NCBI GenBank assembly: GCA_963761445.1
Contig: CAVXHV010000011.1
Coordinates: 1 to 64,000, forward strand
From: CAVXHV01 sp963761445
GTDB lineage: Bacteria; Planctomycetota; Planctomycetia; Isosphaerales; Isosphaeraceae
Length of the DNA stretch: 64,000 nt
Direction: 5' to 3'
The notes beneath the pieces were generated by a model, which worked only from the letters and a program-made list of their open reading frames with translations, was not told the origin of the DNA and ran no database searches. Both the position numbers and the translations under genes were made by a program. This document shows, in pieces, positions 32,613 through 42,494 of this stretch (its first letter is position 1; each line of letters starts with the position of its first letter).

Positions 32613-35600
32613 TCAGTGCGACGCCCAGGAGCGAATCGTGCCACCCGGGCCGAGATTCGTCTCAACCGGCCGGACCGGCTCGTCCGGCATCGGCGTGGCA
32701 TCCCAGACCTGCACCTTGGCCTCGGCATCTCCGAAGCTCCTGGTCGCCGACACATAAGAAAGACGCGAGCCATCGGGAAGGAACACCAGGTTGCCATGGC
32801 CGATCGCCGGCAGGGTCAGGAATTCACGGCCACCGGTGACGTCCCAGAGCTTGACCTCGGCCTTGTCCCGCAGGCCGCACGCCGAGGCGAGCCGTCGTCC
32901 GTCCGGGCTGAAGGCCAGCCCGAAGACCATCTGGTAGCGATGCCCGGGAAGCGAAAGCCGCTCCACGCCGCTGAAGGCGTCCAGTACTTTCACCACGCTC
33001 GGCCCATAGCTGTCGGTGACGGCCGTGGCGAGCAACGTCCCGTCCGCACTGAAGCTGGGCGCGGAGATGGAGAGGGAAGGCCAGGCTCGAGACATGATCT
33101 TCTCGCCCGTGGCGGTGTCCCAGACCCGAAGCTCGCTCTCGACACCCTCCTGGCGATTGCACTGAAGGGTTGCCGCGAGCCGTCGTCCGTCCGGGCTGAA
33201 GGCCAGGCCCGAATCGAGGGCCGTCGACCTGGCCTTGATCCTCAGCTCTTCCTTGCCCGAATCGAGATCCCACGTGCAGGCGAAGGAGCGGCGCGTGCCG
33301 TCGGAGTCCCGGTTCCCCACCCAGATCGAGGCGAGGCGCCGACCGTCCGGGCTGAACGCGATCCCGTCGTAATAGTTCCCTCCTCGCTCGAAGATTCCTT
33401 CGCCATCGCGACGGAAAAGTTCCCGACCCGTGTCGATCTCCCAGACGCGGATCGCTCCGGGGTTCATCGAGCAGTACGCCAGGCGAGCGCCATCGCGGCT
33501 GAGCTTCAGCGTTCTTCGGAGCATGGCGACCGGGCGCGGGGTGTTCAACTCCGCGCCCTTCACCCTGAAGAGGATCTTGCCGGCCTGATTCCAGACTCTC
33601 AGCTCGATCTCTTGACTCGAAGGAGAGGCGTCCCGGAAGCCCGCGCAGAATCGCGGGGGATCTCCCGCTGATATCGGGGAGAACCTCGGAGAGACCGGCC
33701 CGCTCATAGAATCGTGAGTCTCCGGGGTCGTGACATCCCAGCTCAGGTATCTCCCGCCCCAATCGGAGGCGGCGATGGATCGTCCGTCGGTCCCCCAGGC
33801 GATCCCTCCGAGCGGGCCGCCACTCTCTTCCAGGATCCGAGCCGGCGCGTGGTCTCCGCCTGGTTGAAGGGCGGCGAAATCCCAGATCCGCAGCTTTCCG
33901 TCCGTCGATGCCCTCGCCAACCTCGAGCCGTCGGGGCTGAAGGCGATCCACTCGAATGTGTCGTCGAATTCCCCTCGCTCCTTCTTCAATCGGAGGAGTT
34001 CCTTGCCCGACCGTGTGTCCCAGACCCCGATCGGGCCGCCGCGGGCCACGGCCAGGCGGCTGCCATCAGGGCTGTAGGCCAGCAGCGATCCCGATCCGGT
34101 CGCGAACCGCCGTAGCTCCTTGCCTGTGTCGGACGCGAGAATCCGGACTTCCCTGCCGTCCACGGATGCCTTGGAGCCACCGGGACGCACGAGGGCGGCA
34201 ATGCAAGCCCCGTCGGGACTGAACGCAAGGCACCGGAAATCTGTCCCGCGGCGGTCGATGACGGTGATCGGGATCGTCCAGAGTTCTTTGCTCCCATCAA
34301 CCTCCCACACCTTCAGGTCGAACTGACCTTCGTCTCCCGGTCGGGGGACGGCGGCCGAGAATCGTCGGCCCGTCGTGTCGAACGTCGGACCGACGAGGGA
34401 GCGCGGATCGACCGGCGAATCGCGAGATCCCGGCCACGTTAACAGCTCGCGCCCGGTATCCCAGTCCCAGATCTTGAGCCGCCCGCTCCATCGCCCGGCC
34501 GCGTCGCGAACGCCGGCCCGGAAGGCGAAACGTTGGCCGTCCGGGCTGAATCCTGTGTCCAGCCCAGGGAGAAGAGGGCTGACGTCCGACGCACCAGGGA
34601 ACGGAGTAAAGCCGCGCAGCTCCTTCCCCGAGGTCGTGTCCCAGAGTCTCAGCCGGAATTCCCGGCCGACCTCGCCGGACCGGGCCGGAACATATTCGGT
34701 GAAGGCGAGCCGCCTACCGTCCCGGCTCAACCACCCGGCTCCCGCTGCCGGGAACGGCTGGAGCATGCGAAAGCCCGACCCCAGGCGCCGCAGATAATTC
34801 CACTCGAAGCCGCGGAGGTCGTCCTCGCCTCGCCGGGGCTTATGTCCATCCAGCAGCTCGCGCATCCGGAGAATGCTGCCCGAATTCCACGCGGCCTGGG
34901 CGAGTTGGATGTCCGAGGCGTACAACGAACGCCGCAGCGCCTCCCGGGAGGCTTCGGCCTCCTTGCGCCCGGCCGTGGCCAGGTCGCGCTGCGACGTCAC
35001 TTCACGCCCGGCGGCAAGCGCCCGCTCGCGCTCCGCCATGGCCCGCCACTCGGCCCGCCGCGCCACCCCGGCCTGCCAGCGCGCTGACGATGGCGGCAGT
35101 CACCAGAAGCACGACGAAGCTCGCAGCCACCGCGATCGGCGCCCGGTGCTTGCGCACGAACTTCCGTAGCCGGTACGACGCCGACGGCGGGCACGCCTCC
35201 ACTGGCTCGTCGTTCAGGTACCGCTCGACGTCCTGCGCCAGCCCAACGGCCGTCTCATATCGCCGCGTCCGGTCCTTCTCCAGGCACTTCATCGCAATCC
35301 AGTCCAGCTCCCCACGCACCAGCCGCGCCAGCTTCCCCGGCTCGGTCTTCCGCTGCGCCGAAATCGACGGCAGCGCCGCTCGCGACGCACTCAGCCGCGT
35401 GCTCGGCCGGGGCGGCTCTTCCTCCTTGATCCGCCGCAGGATCTCCGCATAACCCGCCTCACGCAGCGACATACGCTCCAGCGGCGTCGTCCCCGTCAAC
35501 AACTCGTACAGCAGCACGCCCAGCGCATAGACGTCGCTCCGCGTGTCCACTCCCAGCGCGCTCATCTCGGCCTGCTCCGGACTCATGTACTCCAGTGTCC

Positions 35601-36390
35601 CGATGATCGACCCGTACTGCGTGAACATCGTCCGCTCCGTCAGCCGCTGGTCCACTGCCTTGGCCACCCCGAAGTCGATCACCTTGGCCACAGGCTTGCC
35701 GTCGTACATCGTCACCAGCACGTTCGACGGCTTGATGTCCCGGTGGATGATCCCCTTCTGGTGCGCGTGCTGGATCGCCCGGCACACCGGCACGAACAGC
35801 TCCAGCCGCTCGCGCGGCGTGAGCTGGGCGTCGTCGCAGTACTTCGTGATCGGCACGCCGTGCACCAGCTCCATCACGAAATACGGACGGCCGGTCTCGG
35901 TGGTCCCCGCATCCAGCACCCGCGCAATGTTCTGATGGTCCATGAGCGCCAGCGCCTGACGCTCGGCCTCGAATCGGGCGATCACCTGTCGGCTGTCCAT
36001 CCCCGGCTTGATGATCTTGAGCGCGACCCGGCGGCGGACGGGATGCTCCTGTTCGGCCATGTACACGGCGCCCATGCCCCCCTCGCCCAGCGGCTGTAAC
36101 AGCTTGTATGGGCCAATCCGGCTCCCGGGCCCTTCGCCGATCGGTCGGGCCTCCGCCGGTGTGCGCGGGCCGTCGGACGGCGTGAATGCGTCGGTCAATT
36201 CGGCGTCCGCCGCCGGCTGCTGGAGGAAGCTGCCGGCGTCGACATAGGCCCGGAGCAGGGCGTCGACCTTGAGGCGCACCGCGTCGTCGCCGCCGCATGC
36301 CCGCTCCAGGTAGTCGCGTCGTGCCCCGTCGTCGACGATTTCCGCGGCCTCGTCGAAGATGGCTTTCACACTGAGTTGTCCGGCGTGCAT
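32613..36390 (-). CDS. Ser/Thr kinase-WD40 membrane protein B (frameshift near 35085)
   Basis: The tandem paralogue of kinase A, about 1260 residues. The kinase half (start ATG at 36390, VKAIFDEAAEIVDDGARRDY) carries GEGGMGAVYMA, VALKIIKPGM, HRDIKPSNVLVT, IDFGVAK, MSPEQAEM and DTRSDVYALGVLLYEL. The frame breaks once, near 35085, right after the transmembrane helix (VVLLVTAAIVSA), and resumes at ARRAEWRAMAERERALAAGR. The periplasmic or outer part is WD40-like with its own blade sequences and ends NLGPGGTIRSWASH. It lies 85 bases downstream of the ECF sigma gene. In this family the kinase is cytoplasmic and the WD40 propeller is outside the membrane, acting as a sensor or scaffold. The ligand is unknown. 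Confidence 0.88.
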
Positions 36391-36475
36391 GGCTCGGGTC
36401 CTCGCCTTGATCGGTGTCTCCCAAGCTCAGTGCGACGCCCGGGCGCGAATCGTGCCACCCGGGCCGAGATTCGCC
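36391..36475. repeat. Spacer duplicating the 3' end of a kinase-WD40 gene
   Basis: The sequence from about 36384 to 36486 is almost identical (about six differences in some 100 bases) to 32571-32675, which contains the kinase A start side, the spacer and the last codons of the kinase B WD40 part. Read on the minus strand it still encodes a ghost of the NLGPGGTIR tail and its stop. The homologous block runs into the last codons of the ECF sigma gene and ends abruptly there, as expected of a recombination junction in a tandem array. Confidence 0.65.
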
Positions 36476-37048
36476 TCAACCGGCCGCATCGTCGGCAGGG
36501 TTCAACTGCTGAAAGAGCCAGGCCCGGGCGTAGGCCCAGTGCCGGTTGGCGGTCCGCACCGAGATGTCCAGCGCCGCCGCGGCCTGCTCGATCGTCATGC
36601 CGGCGAAGTGGCGGAGCTTCACGACCTGGGCGACGATCGGCTCCTCCTCTGCCAGTCGGTGGAGGGCCGCGTCGAGCGCCAGCAGGTCATCGGATGATTC
36701 GTCGCGGGCGAGGTCGATTTCGTCGAGGTCAACCCGCCGGAGCCCGCCGCCGTGGCGGATACGGGCCTTGCGCCGGGCGTTCTCGACAACGATCCGCCGC
36801 ATGGCCTCGGCCGCCGCCCCGAAGAAGTGGCCGCGGCCGTTCCACGGCTTCGGGTCATCCCCACCCACCAGGCGCAGGTAGGCCTCGTGGACCAGGGCCG
36901 TCGCCTGGAGCGTCTGGCCGGGCTTCTCCCGGGCGAGCCGCCTGGCGGCGAGCTTGCGCAGCTCGTCGTACACCAGCGGCAAAAGCCGATCGGCGGCGCC
37001 CGGCTCGCCCTGTTCGATCGCCGAGAGGATGCGTGTGACGTCGCTCAT
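36476..37048 (-). CDS. ECF-type RNA polymerase sigma factor (kinase-linked planctomycete type)
   Basis: A 190-residue sigma factor. Region 2 reads LLPLVYDELRKLAARRLARE then LQATALVHEAYLRLVG and GHFFGAAAEAMRRIVVENAR. Region 4 reads PIVAQVVKLRHFAGMTIEQA then AAALDISVRTANRHWAYARA. The phrase QATALVHEAYLRL identifies the large TIGR02999-type group common in planctomycetes, whose genes usually lie next to Ser/Thr kinase genes. The ATG at 37048 (MSDVTRILSAIEQGE) fits the family start better than upstream alternatives. It heads the minus-strand run ECF, kinase B, kinase A. The final codons overlap sequence shared with the end of a WD40 gene (see the spacer entry), so the last two to three residues may be acquired. 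Confidence 0.92.
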   Translation of the reverse strand: MSDVTRILSAIEQGEPGAADRLLPLVYDELRKLAARRLAREKPGQTLQATALVHEAYLRLVGGDDPKPWNGRGHFFGAAAEAMRRIVVENARRKARIRHGGGLRRVDLDEIDLARDESSDDLLALDAALHRLAEEEPIVAQVVKLRHFAGMTIEQAAAALDISVRTANRHWAYARAWLFQQLNPADDAAG

Positions 37049-37189
37049 CGGGGCCACTAGTCCCAGGGCCCCGGCCTTCACGCAGTCGCTCGCCGCGCAA
37101 CCCCGCCCGGAGGCGCGAGTCGGTGCCCCCCTCAAGACTAACCAGCACGCATGCGAGGGGATAGACCGAACCTCGCTGGCGGTGCGGGA

Positions 37190-37395
37190 CTACAAGCGGT
37201 TTTTCTGGTCAGCGAGCGCCTGCATGATCGCCGGCTCTTGCAGGTGCTTGGCCCAAAAACGTGGTGTCGTCCAGAGCTGGTCGTCCGGGAGCTCGATGGC
37301 AGCGGCGTCTTGCGCAGCAGCTCTCGCACCGTCACTAGATCGCCGCTGTTGCAGGCGGCGACCATGCGGGCGCCGTCGGTGTTCGCGTCTGTCAT
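37190..37395 (-). CDS. Short ankyrin-like protein (frameshift near 37295)
   Basis: The ATG at 37395 begins MTDANTDGARMVAACNSGDL followed by VTVRELLRKT, which looks like the first half of an ankyrin unit. After one indel the frame continues as AIELPDDQLWTTPRFWAKHL, then QEPAIMQALADQKNRL and a stop at 37190-37192. Total length would be about 68 residues. It is a small, probably cytoplasmic protein of unknown role, perhaps a fragment of a longer ankyrin protein. It precedes the ECF sigma gene on the same strand by about 140 bases and could belong to the same transcript. Confidence 0.4.
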
Positions 37396-37716
37396 TGGTG
37401 TGGCCCTGGCGAGTTGCAGCAGGCTATCCTGTAGCCCCGTGGTTGACGAGAATCTCTGCTTCCGGCTGAGTCACGCGCTGATCGGTGCAGTGCATTTAAG
37501 GCCCTTCGAAGAGGATTTCGACGATGGCCACCCGCACTGCATTATATTCACTGCTGCACGAGCGATGCATTGCGGGTCTCGTGGTCGAGTCGTTTGAGGA
37601 GGAGGCGGCGAGCCTGATCCAGGCCATTTCGTGATTTTTTCGATTTTTTTCGCGCGAAAATCGCCACTGGCCTGATCCTGGGTAAACAGCTTCCTCCGGA
37701 TTTGGAGTCCCAAGCC
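37396..37716. other. Divergent regulatory region between ankyrin-like and kinase-TPR genes
   Basis: The region holds the start regions of divergent genes. A tiny frame at 37524-37634 (36 codons, MATRTALYSLLHERCIAGLV and on to a stop) has a reasonable codon pattern but no visible ribosome binding site, so it is not called. A T-rich run (gattttttcgatttttttcg) lies near 37632-37652, ahead of the kinase-TPR gene. Confidence 0.35.
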
Positions 37717-40700
37717 ATGAACGAGCCGCATGACCCGAACGAGACCGTCGCTAACGACAAGGATAGGAAACCGACTAGCGACGCCCCGTCGTTCCCGGTC
37801 GACTCGCTCGACGTCGGGCTGGCCGCGGCGTTTGGCCGGTCATCTGCCCGCTCCACCCTCAGCGACACGCCGCCGGTGCTGCTGAGAGAAGCCGAGGGGG
37901 AGAGTTCGCTCGTCGTCAAGCCACAGTCCGATGCCATGCCGTCGAAGAAAGAGGCTGGCGATCGTTACCGCCTCGACGGCGAGATCGCCCGCGGCGGCAT
38001 GGGCGCCGTGCTGCGGGGCAGAGACGTCGACCTGGGCCGCGACCTGGCGATCAAGGTGCTACTGGAGAAGTACGCCAATCGTCCCGATGTGTCCCGGCGG
38101 TTCATCGAGGAAGCCCAGATCGGCGGGCAGTTACAGCATCCCGGGGTCGTGCCAGTTTACGACATCGGCCGGTTTGGCGACCGGCCGTACTTCACGATGA
38201 AGCTGGTGAAAGGGCAAACACTCGCGGCGATTCTAAGTGAACGAACAGACGCCGGCACCGACCGCCCGCGGCTGCTGAGCATCGCGCTTCAAGTGTCGCA
38301 GGCGATGGCATATGCACACGCCAAGGGTGTGATCCACCGCGACCTGAAGCCGGCCAACATCATGGTGGGGGCGTTCGGCGAGGTGCAGGTGATGGACTGG
38401 GGCCTGGCCAAGGTGCTGGCCGAAGGGGGCGTCGCCGACGAGGAACGCGCCAGCCGGGCTTTTCAAGAGCCGCAAGAAACCGTCATTCGCACGGCCCGCA
38501 GCACGGGCTCCTTGGGCAGCTTCGGCACCGATACCGAAGCCGGTTCGATCCTGGGCACGCCGGCGTATATGCCCCCCGAGCAGGCCGGCGGTGATATCCC
38601 CAATCTGGACCGCCGGGCCGATGTGTTCGCGCTGGGTGCGATTCTCTGCGAGATCCTGACGGGTAAGCCGCCGTACGTCGGCCGCTCGGGCGAGGAAGTG
38701 CGCCGAAAGGCGGCCAACGGCGACCTGGCCGACGCGACGGCGCGGCTCAACGCCTGCGGGGCGGAGGCGGAACTCATCGCCTTGACGAAAGTGTGCCTGT
38801 CTCCCGAAGCGATTGACCGGCCTAAAGAGGGCCAGGCGGTGGTCGATGCTTTGACATCTTACCTTGACGGCGTGCAAGAGCGGCTGCAAACGGCGCAGCG
38901 CGAGCGGGCGGTGGCTGTCGTGCGCGAAGCCGAACAGCGGAAGCGGCGAAAGGTGCAACTCGCCCTGGCCGCGGCGGTGATGGGTCTGGTCCTGGGAGGC
39001 GGGTCCTTCGCCTGGTGGCAAAACGAGCAGGCGAATCTGCGGCGCGAGACCGACCTTCGTCGTCAACTCGCGGACGAGCAGCGTGCGGCCGCCGACACTG
39101 CCCGTCTCGCCCGCAACGCCGAGGCCGTGAGCGGGCTCCTGGCCCAGGCCGAAGCGGCGCTGAGATCCGACGACGCGGCCAGGGCGGCGGTGGCGCTGGA
39201 GGCGGCGAAGCAACGTTCCGCGGAAGGAGGGGCTGAGAAGGAAGGGGAGCGGCTCACGCAGCTCTTCGCCGACCTGGCTTTGCTGCGCGACCTGGACGCC
39301 ATCGACCAGTTCCGCTGGACGGCGGGCCTCGACAACGTGCCGGACGCGGCGGCCGAGGCGGCCGTGGTGACGCGGACCCTGGCGGCGCTCGACCGGTTCG
39401 GGGCCGACCCCGACGCGGCTTCAGCAGACGACGTGGCGGCGCGGGCGTCCCAGTCGGTGGTTCGGGAACGAATCGTCTCGGCCCTCGATGTTTTGTTGCG
39501 GAATTGGAAGACGGCCGCGGTTCGTGCGGTGCTCCGGCGATTGGATATCGACCCGTATCGTGACGCGGTCCGGGATGCGATCCTCGCCAATGATGCAACG
39601 AGGCTCGCGGAACTGGCGAGCCAGAATGCCGCCCTGGTGCAACCACCGGCATTCGCCGCCTTCCTGGGCGACAGCGGAGCGATCCCACTTGAGCGGCGGC
39701 GGCAATTGCTGGAAGCGGCGGTGACTCGGCGGCCGGGGAATCTCGGCCTCTTGACGTCGCTGGGAGGGAGCTACGCGAACAACCCGCGGCAGGGAGCGGA
39801 CGAGCGGTTACGCTGGTATCAGGCGGCCGTTGCCGCCGCCCCCGCGAGCGCCGCGGCTCTCAACAACCTGGCCTGTGCGCTGAAGCTCCGGGGCCAGGCG
39901 GACGAGGCGGCCACTTTCTACAAGAAAGCCATCGAGCTCGACCCGAAGCGCGCCAGCACCTACTCCAACCTGGGCGCTACACTTTCTGACAACGGCCAGT
40001 TTGACGAGGCCATCGCCTGTCTTAAGAAGGCCATCGAACTCAACCCGAAGTACACCGCAGCCCACAGCAACCTGGGCAACGCGCTTTCAACCAAGGGTCA
40101 ATTGGACGAGGCCATCGCCAGTTGCAAGAAGGCCATCGAACTCGACCCGAAATTCGGCGCAGCCTGGCTCAACCTCGGCAATGCGCTGGGTCGTAAGGGC
40201 CAGGTAGACGAGGCCATCGCCTGTTACAAGAAGGCCGTCGCGCTCGACCCGAAGGACTTCTCCGCCCACTACAACCTGGGCATTACGCTGGCGGGTAAGG
40301 GGCAGTTGGACGAGGCCATCGCCCATTTTAAGAAGGCCGTCGAACTCGAGACCAAAGCGCGCCGTCGCCCACGGCAACCTGGGCGCTATGCTTGCTAACA
40401 AGGGCCAGTGGGACGAAGCCATCGCCTGTTTTAAGAAGGCCATCGAACTCGACCCGAAGAATGGCTTGGCCTGGGAAAACCTCGGCCTTGTTCGCAGGGC
40501 TAAAGGGCAGTTGGACGACGCCATCGCCTGCCTCAAGAAGGCCATCGAACTCGACCCGAAGCGTGTCGTGGCCTGGGACAACCTCGGCGGTGCTCGGAGG
40601 AGTAAGGGCCAGTGGGACGAGGCCATAGCCTGCTACAAGAAGGTCGTCGAGCTCCAACCGAATTCACCAACAGCCCGGAATCAGCTCGTAGAGACGGAGC

Positions 40701-41228
40701 GAAAAGTTGCGGCCGGGGACAAACTCGTCCCCCTACTGGCGGGCAGATATACGCCAGCCAGCAACCAGGAGCGCCTGGATCTGGTCGAAATCTGCCAGGG
40801 AAAGAAGCTTTATCACACGGCGGCCGGCCTGTACGCCACCGTCTTCGCCGCCGACCTCGAGCTGGCGTCCGACCTGCAAGCAGGACACCGGTACAACGCC
40901 GCTTGCTACGCGGCGCTGGCTGCCGCCGGCCAAGGCGACGACTCATCCAAGCTCGATCAAAAGGCGGCGCGCACGTCTGCGGAAGCAGACCCTCGAATGG
41001 CTCCGCGCCGACCTGGCCCTGCGAATCCAGCAACTCGATTCCGCCAAACCCGCCGATCGCGCCGCGGCCCAGCAGTCCCTCCGACACTGGCAGAAAGATC
41101 CCGACCTCGCCGCCATCCGCGACGCCAATGCCCTGGCTAAACTCCCCACGGATGAGCAGCAGGCGTTAACCCAGCTCTGGACTGAAGTGGCAGCGCTGCT
41201 GAAGAAGGCGGAGTCGAATCCGAAATAG
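37717..41228 (+). CDS. Ser/Thr kinase-TPR membrane protein (two frameshifts)
   Basis: One protein of about 1170 residues, with indels near 40365 and 40970. A disordered N-terminal stretch of 80 residues is followed by a kinase domain (IARGGMGAVLRGRDVDLGRD, LAIKVLLEKY, HRDLKPANIMV). The usual DFG reads DWG (QVMDWGLAK), a variant often seen in planctomycete kinases, and MPPEQAGG replaces APE. A transmembrane helix (LALAAAVMGLVLGGGSFAWW) lies near residues 411-430, followed by an Ala/Arg-rich coiled coil. About eight TPR repeats (CLKKAIELDPKRVVAWDNLG) run from residues about 710 to 985, and a helical C-terminal domain ends LWTEVAALLKKAESNPK. The ATG at 37717 (MNEPHDPN) is preferred over a TTG at 37702. 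The TPR array probably binds partner proteins. Confidence 0.88.
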
Positions 41229-41234
41229 CCGGGG

Positions 41235-41469
41235 CAAGTCCTCGACGTGGGACGGAAACGTGCACCGCCCCCCCAACCCAGGAACACCGCTCGAAGTCCC
41301 CCAGAAACTGGAATCGCTTTTGCAACGGCGCTTTGTCGGTCCTTTGAACAGAGACAGTCGCCGTCTTCCGCGCACTCTGACCGCGGATCACCAGCAGGCA
41401 AATGAGCGCGCACGATGCCGAGGTTCCGATGGCCGCAAGGATAAGCTTCCTGTTCGTCACAAAGGACAT
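41235..41469 (-). pseudogene. Truncated copy of the small membrane-anchored protein
   Basis: From the ATG at 41469 the translation (LILAAIGTSASCALICLLVI, then LQKRFQFLGDFERCSWVGGA) is a close copy of the protein at 28228-28721 up to VGGAVHV. Homology ends there, near 41258, and the frame then runs antisense through the end of the kinase-TPR gene. The C-terminal 100 residues are missing. The N-terminal helix and ribosome binding site survive, so a short membrane peptide could still be made, but the gene is best read as broken. Confidence 0.6.
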
Positions 41470-41592
41470 CCTTCCCGGTGATCGAGAAGCTGTTCAGGCC
41501 AGTCTGTCCGCCGGTTCTTTGAGACCGCCTGATTTGCAACGGCGTACGATAGTCTGCTACAGTGTTCTTTCAACACGGTTCCAAAGTTCTGA

Positions 41593-41742
41593 GTAGAGGT
41601 GCCCACCGGCCCGGATGCCGAGGCATAATGGCGAAGCCGGTTAAAGTCCGGCGCTGACGCGCAACTGTAACTCGATTTGTCGCACTCCCGGCCAAATGAG
41701 CCGGCGCGGAATCAGTCGAGAAGCCAGGTCGCCCGCCTCTAT
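41593..41742 (+). promoter_or_regulatory. Cobalamin (AdoCbl-type) riboswitch 1
   Basis: The conserved core is clear: a gaggtgcc start near 41596, gcataatgg near 41623, the J3/4 region gaagccggttaaagtccggc, then gctgacgcgcaactgtaa near 41652-41669, and the closing segment gtcgagaagccaggtcgccc near 41715-41734. These are the hallmark elements of class I cobalamin riboswitches. Just after it, gcctc (41735-41739) can pair with gaggc (41770-41774), which overlaps the ribosome binding site gggagg at 41768-41773, suggesting control of translation. It leads the run of three small proteins, bluB, the chelatase, cobB and cobQ. Confidence 0.93.
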
Positions 41743-41780
41743 CTCCTGTTGCGACCACCTCGCGAAAGGGAGGCCGAATT

Positions 41781-42059
41781 TTGCCATTGGTGCATCCACC
41801 GCACGGCCAGAATCAGTCTCACGAGCTTCCCAGCTTCGGGATGGATGTGAGAGCGGTCCGCTGGAAAGCGCACCTCTCGGACATTGACGACGAGCCCCCT
41901 GTTCGCGGTCGTGCCTTCCAATCGCTCATCTGGTTCCTCAACCCATTGCAGTGGTGGCAGATGAAGTCGTTGAGACGGTGGGGGGCTGTCGCCCGCATCG
42001 TGAGCGCGGTCGCGGCCGCCGGCGTGGCCACGCGCATGCACGCCGTGCTTTCCCGGTAA
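41781..42059 (+). CDS. Small His-rich protein 1 of the riboswitch-led operon, unknown function
   Basis: A 92-residue frame starting at the TTG at 41781, exactly seven bases after a strong gggagg site, with GC-rich third codon positions like its neighbours. The N terminus is His-rich (HPPHGQNQSH), the middle is aromatic (IWFLNPLQWWQ), and the end (GAVARIVSAVAAAGVATRMH) could form an amphipathic or weak membrane helix. It does not match CbtB, CbiN or any family I recognise. Its place as first gene after a cobalamin riboswitch suggests a role in cobalt or cobalamin handling, which is inference. It could also be a non-coding leader with a chance frame. Confidence 0.4.
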   Translation: MPLVHPPHGQNQSHELPSFGMDVRAVRWKAHLSDIDDEPPVRGRAFQSLIWFLNPLQWWQMKSLRRWGAVARIVSAVAAAGVATRMHAVLSR

Positions 42060-42109
42060 TCATTGTCACTTTCAAATCGAATTCTACCATCAGAAAGGCA
42101 TCGTGAAAG

Positions 42110-42247
42110 ATGGACTTTATGCATCATGTGCTTGGCGACGGCATGGAAGGGGCGTACGTCATCGCCTTGTTCCTGGGGCTCGCCGTGGGGGCAGCAGCTC
42201 GCCTGACCCGCGCGTACCGCCAGAAGGGGACCGTGTCCGGGTCCTGA
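42110..42247 (+). CDS. Small membrane protein 2 of the riboswitch-led operon, unknown function
   Basis: A 45-residue frame (start ATG at 42110) reading MDFMHHVLGDGMEGAYVIAL, then FLGLAVGAAARL and a basic tail. It has a histidine pair at residues 5-6, one transmembrane helix (about residues 12-32) and a positively charged C terminus, predicting the N terminus outside. Its layout, a short N-terminal segment with HH, one helix and a basic tail, is the same as that of the next small protein, so they may be a pair. The role in cobalt or corrinoid transport is inferred from position only. Confidence 0.45.
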   Translation: MDFMHHVLGDGMEGAYVIALFLGLAVGAAARLTRAYRQKGTVSGS

Positions 42248-42308
42248 GACGTCACTCGCTCGGGGGCGTAAACGTGTGTCGAATTATCCTTCAATCCTGG
42301 AGACCAAA

Positions 42309-42494
42309 ATGCCGGTAATATTCGCCCATCACCTTGAACCTGAACACGTGGCGGTCATGATCGTCCTCTTTTTGGTGGGAGGAGCGATTGGCTGGGTGAT
42401 GACTTCGTTCTTGATCAACAGGAACATCAAAAAAGTGCGCCCCCGGTTTGACCCGTTCGCCGCACCGGCGAGGAAGCGTCATGAATGTCTATGA
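42309..42494 (+). CDS. Small membrane protein 3 of the riboswitch-led operon, unknown function
   Basis: The ATG at 42309 sits seven bases after a ggaga ribosome binding site and opens a 61-residue protein. MPVIFAHHLEPEHVAVMIVL contains three histidines (HH....H) directly before one transmembrane helix (VAVMIVLFLVGGAIGWVMTS), followed by a basic cytoplasmic tail. The gene overlaps the start of bluB by 14 bases, so the two are translationally linked. The layout recalls small cobalt or nickel transporter accessory subunits such as CbtB or CbiN, but the signature motifs of those families are absent. A GTG at 42276 is a less likely start. Confidence 0.5.
   Translation: MPVIFAHHLEPEHVAVMIVLFLVGGAIGWVMTSFLINRNIKKVRPRFDPFAAPARKRHECL

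Noticed and set aside
37524..37634. 36-codon frame ahead of the kinase-TPR gene
   Set aside because: No ribosome binding site and no recognised similarity; may be chance.
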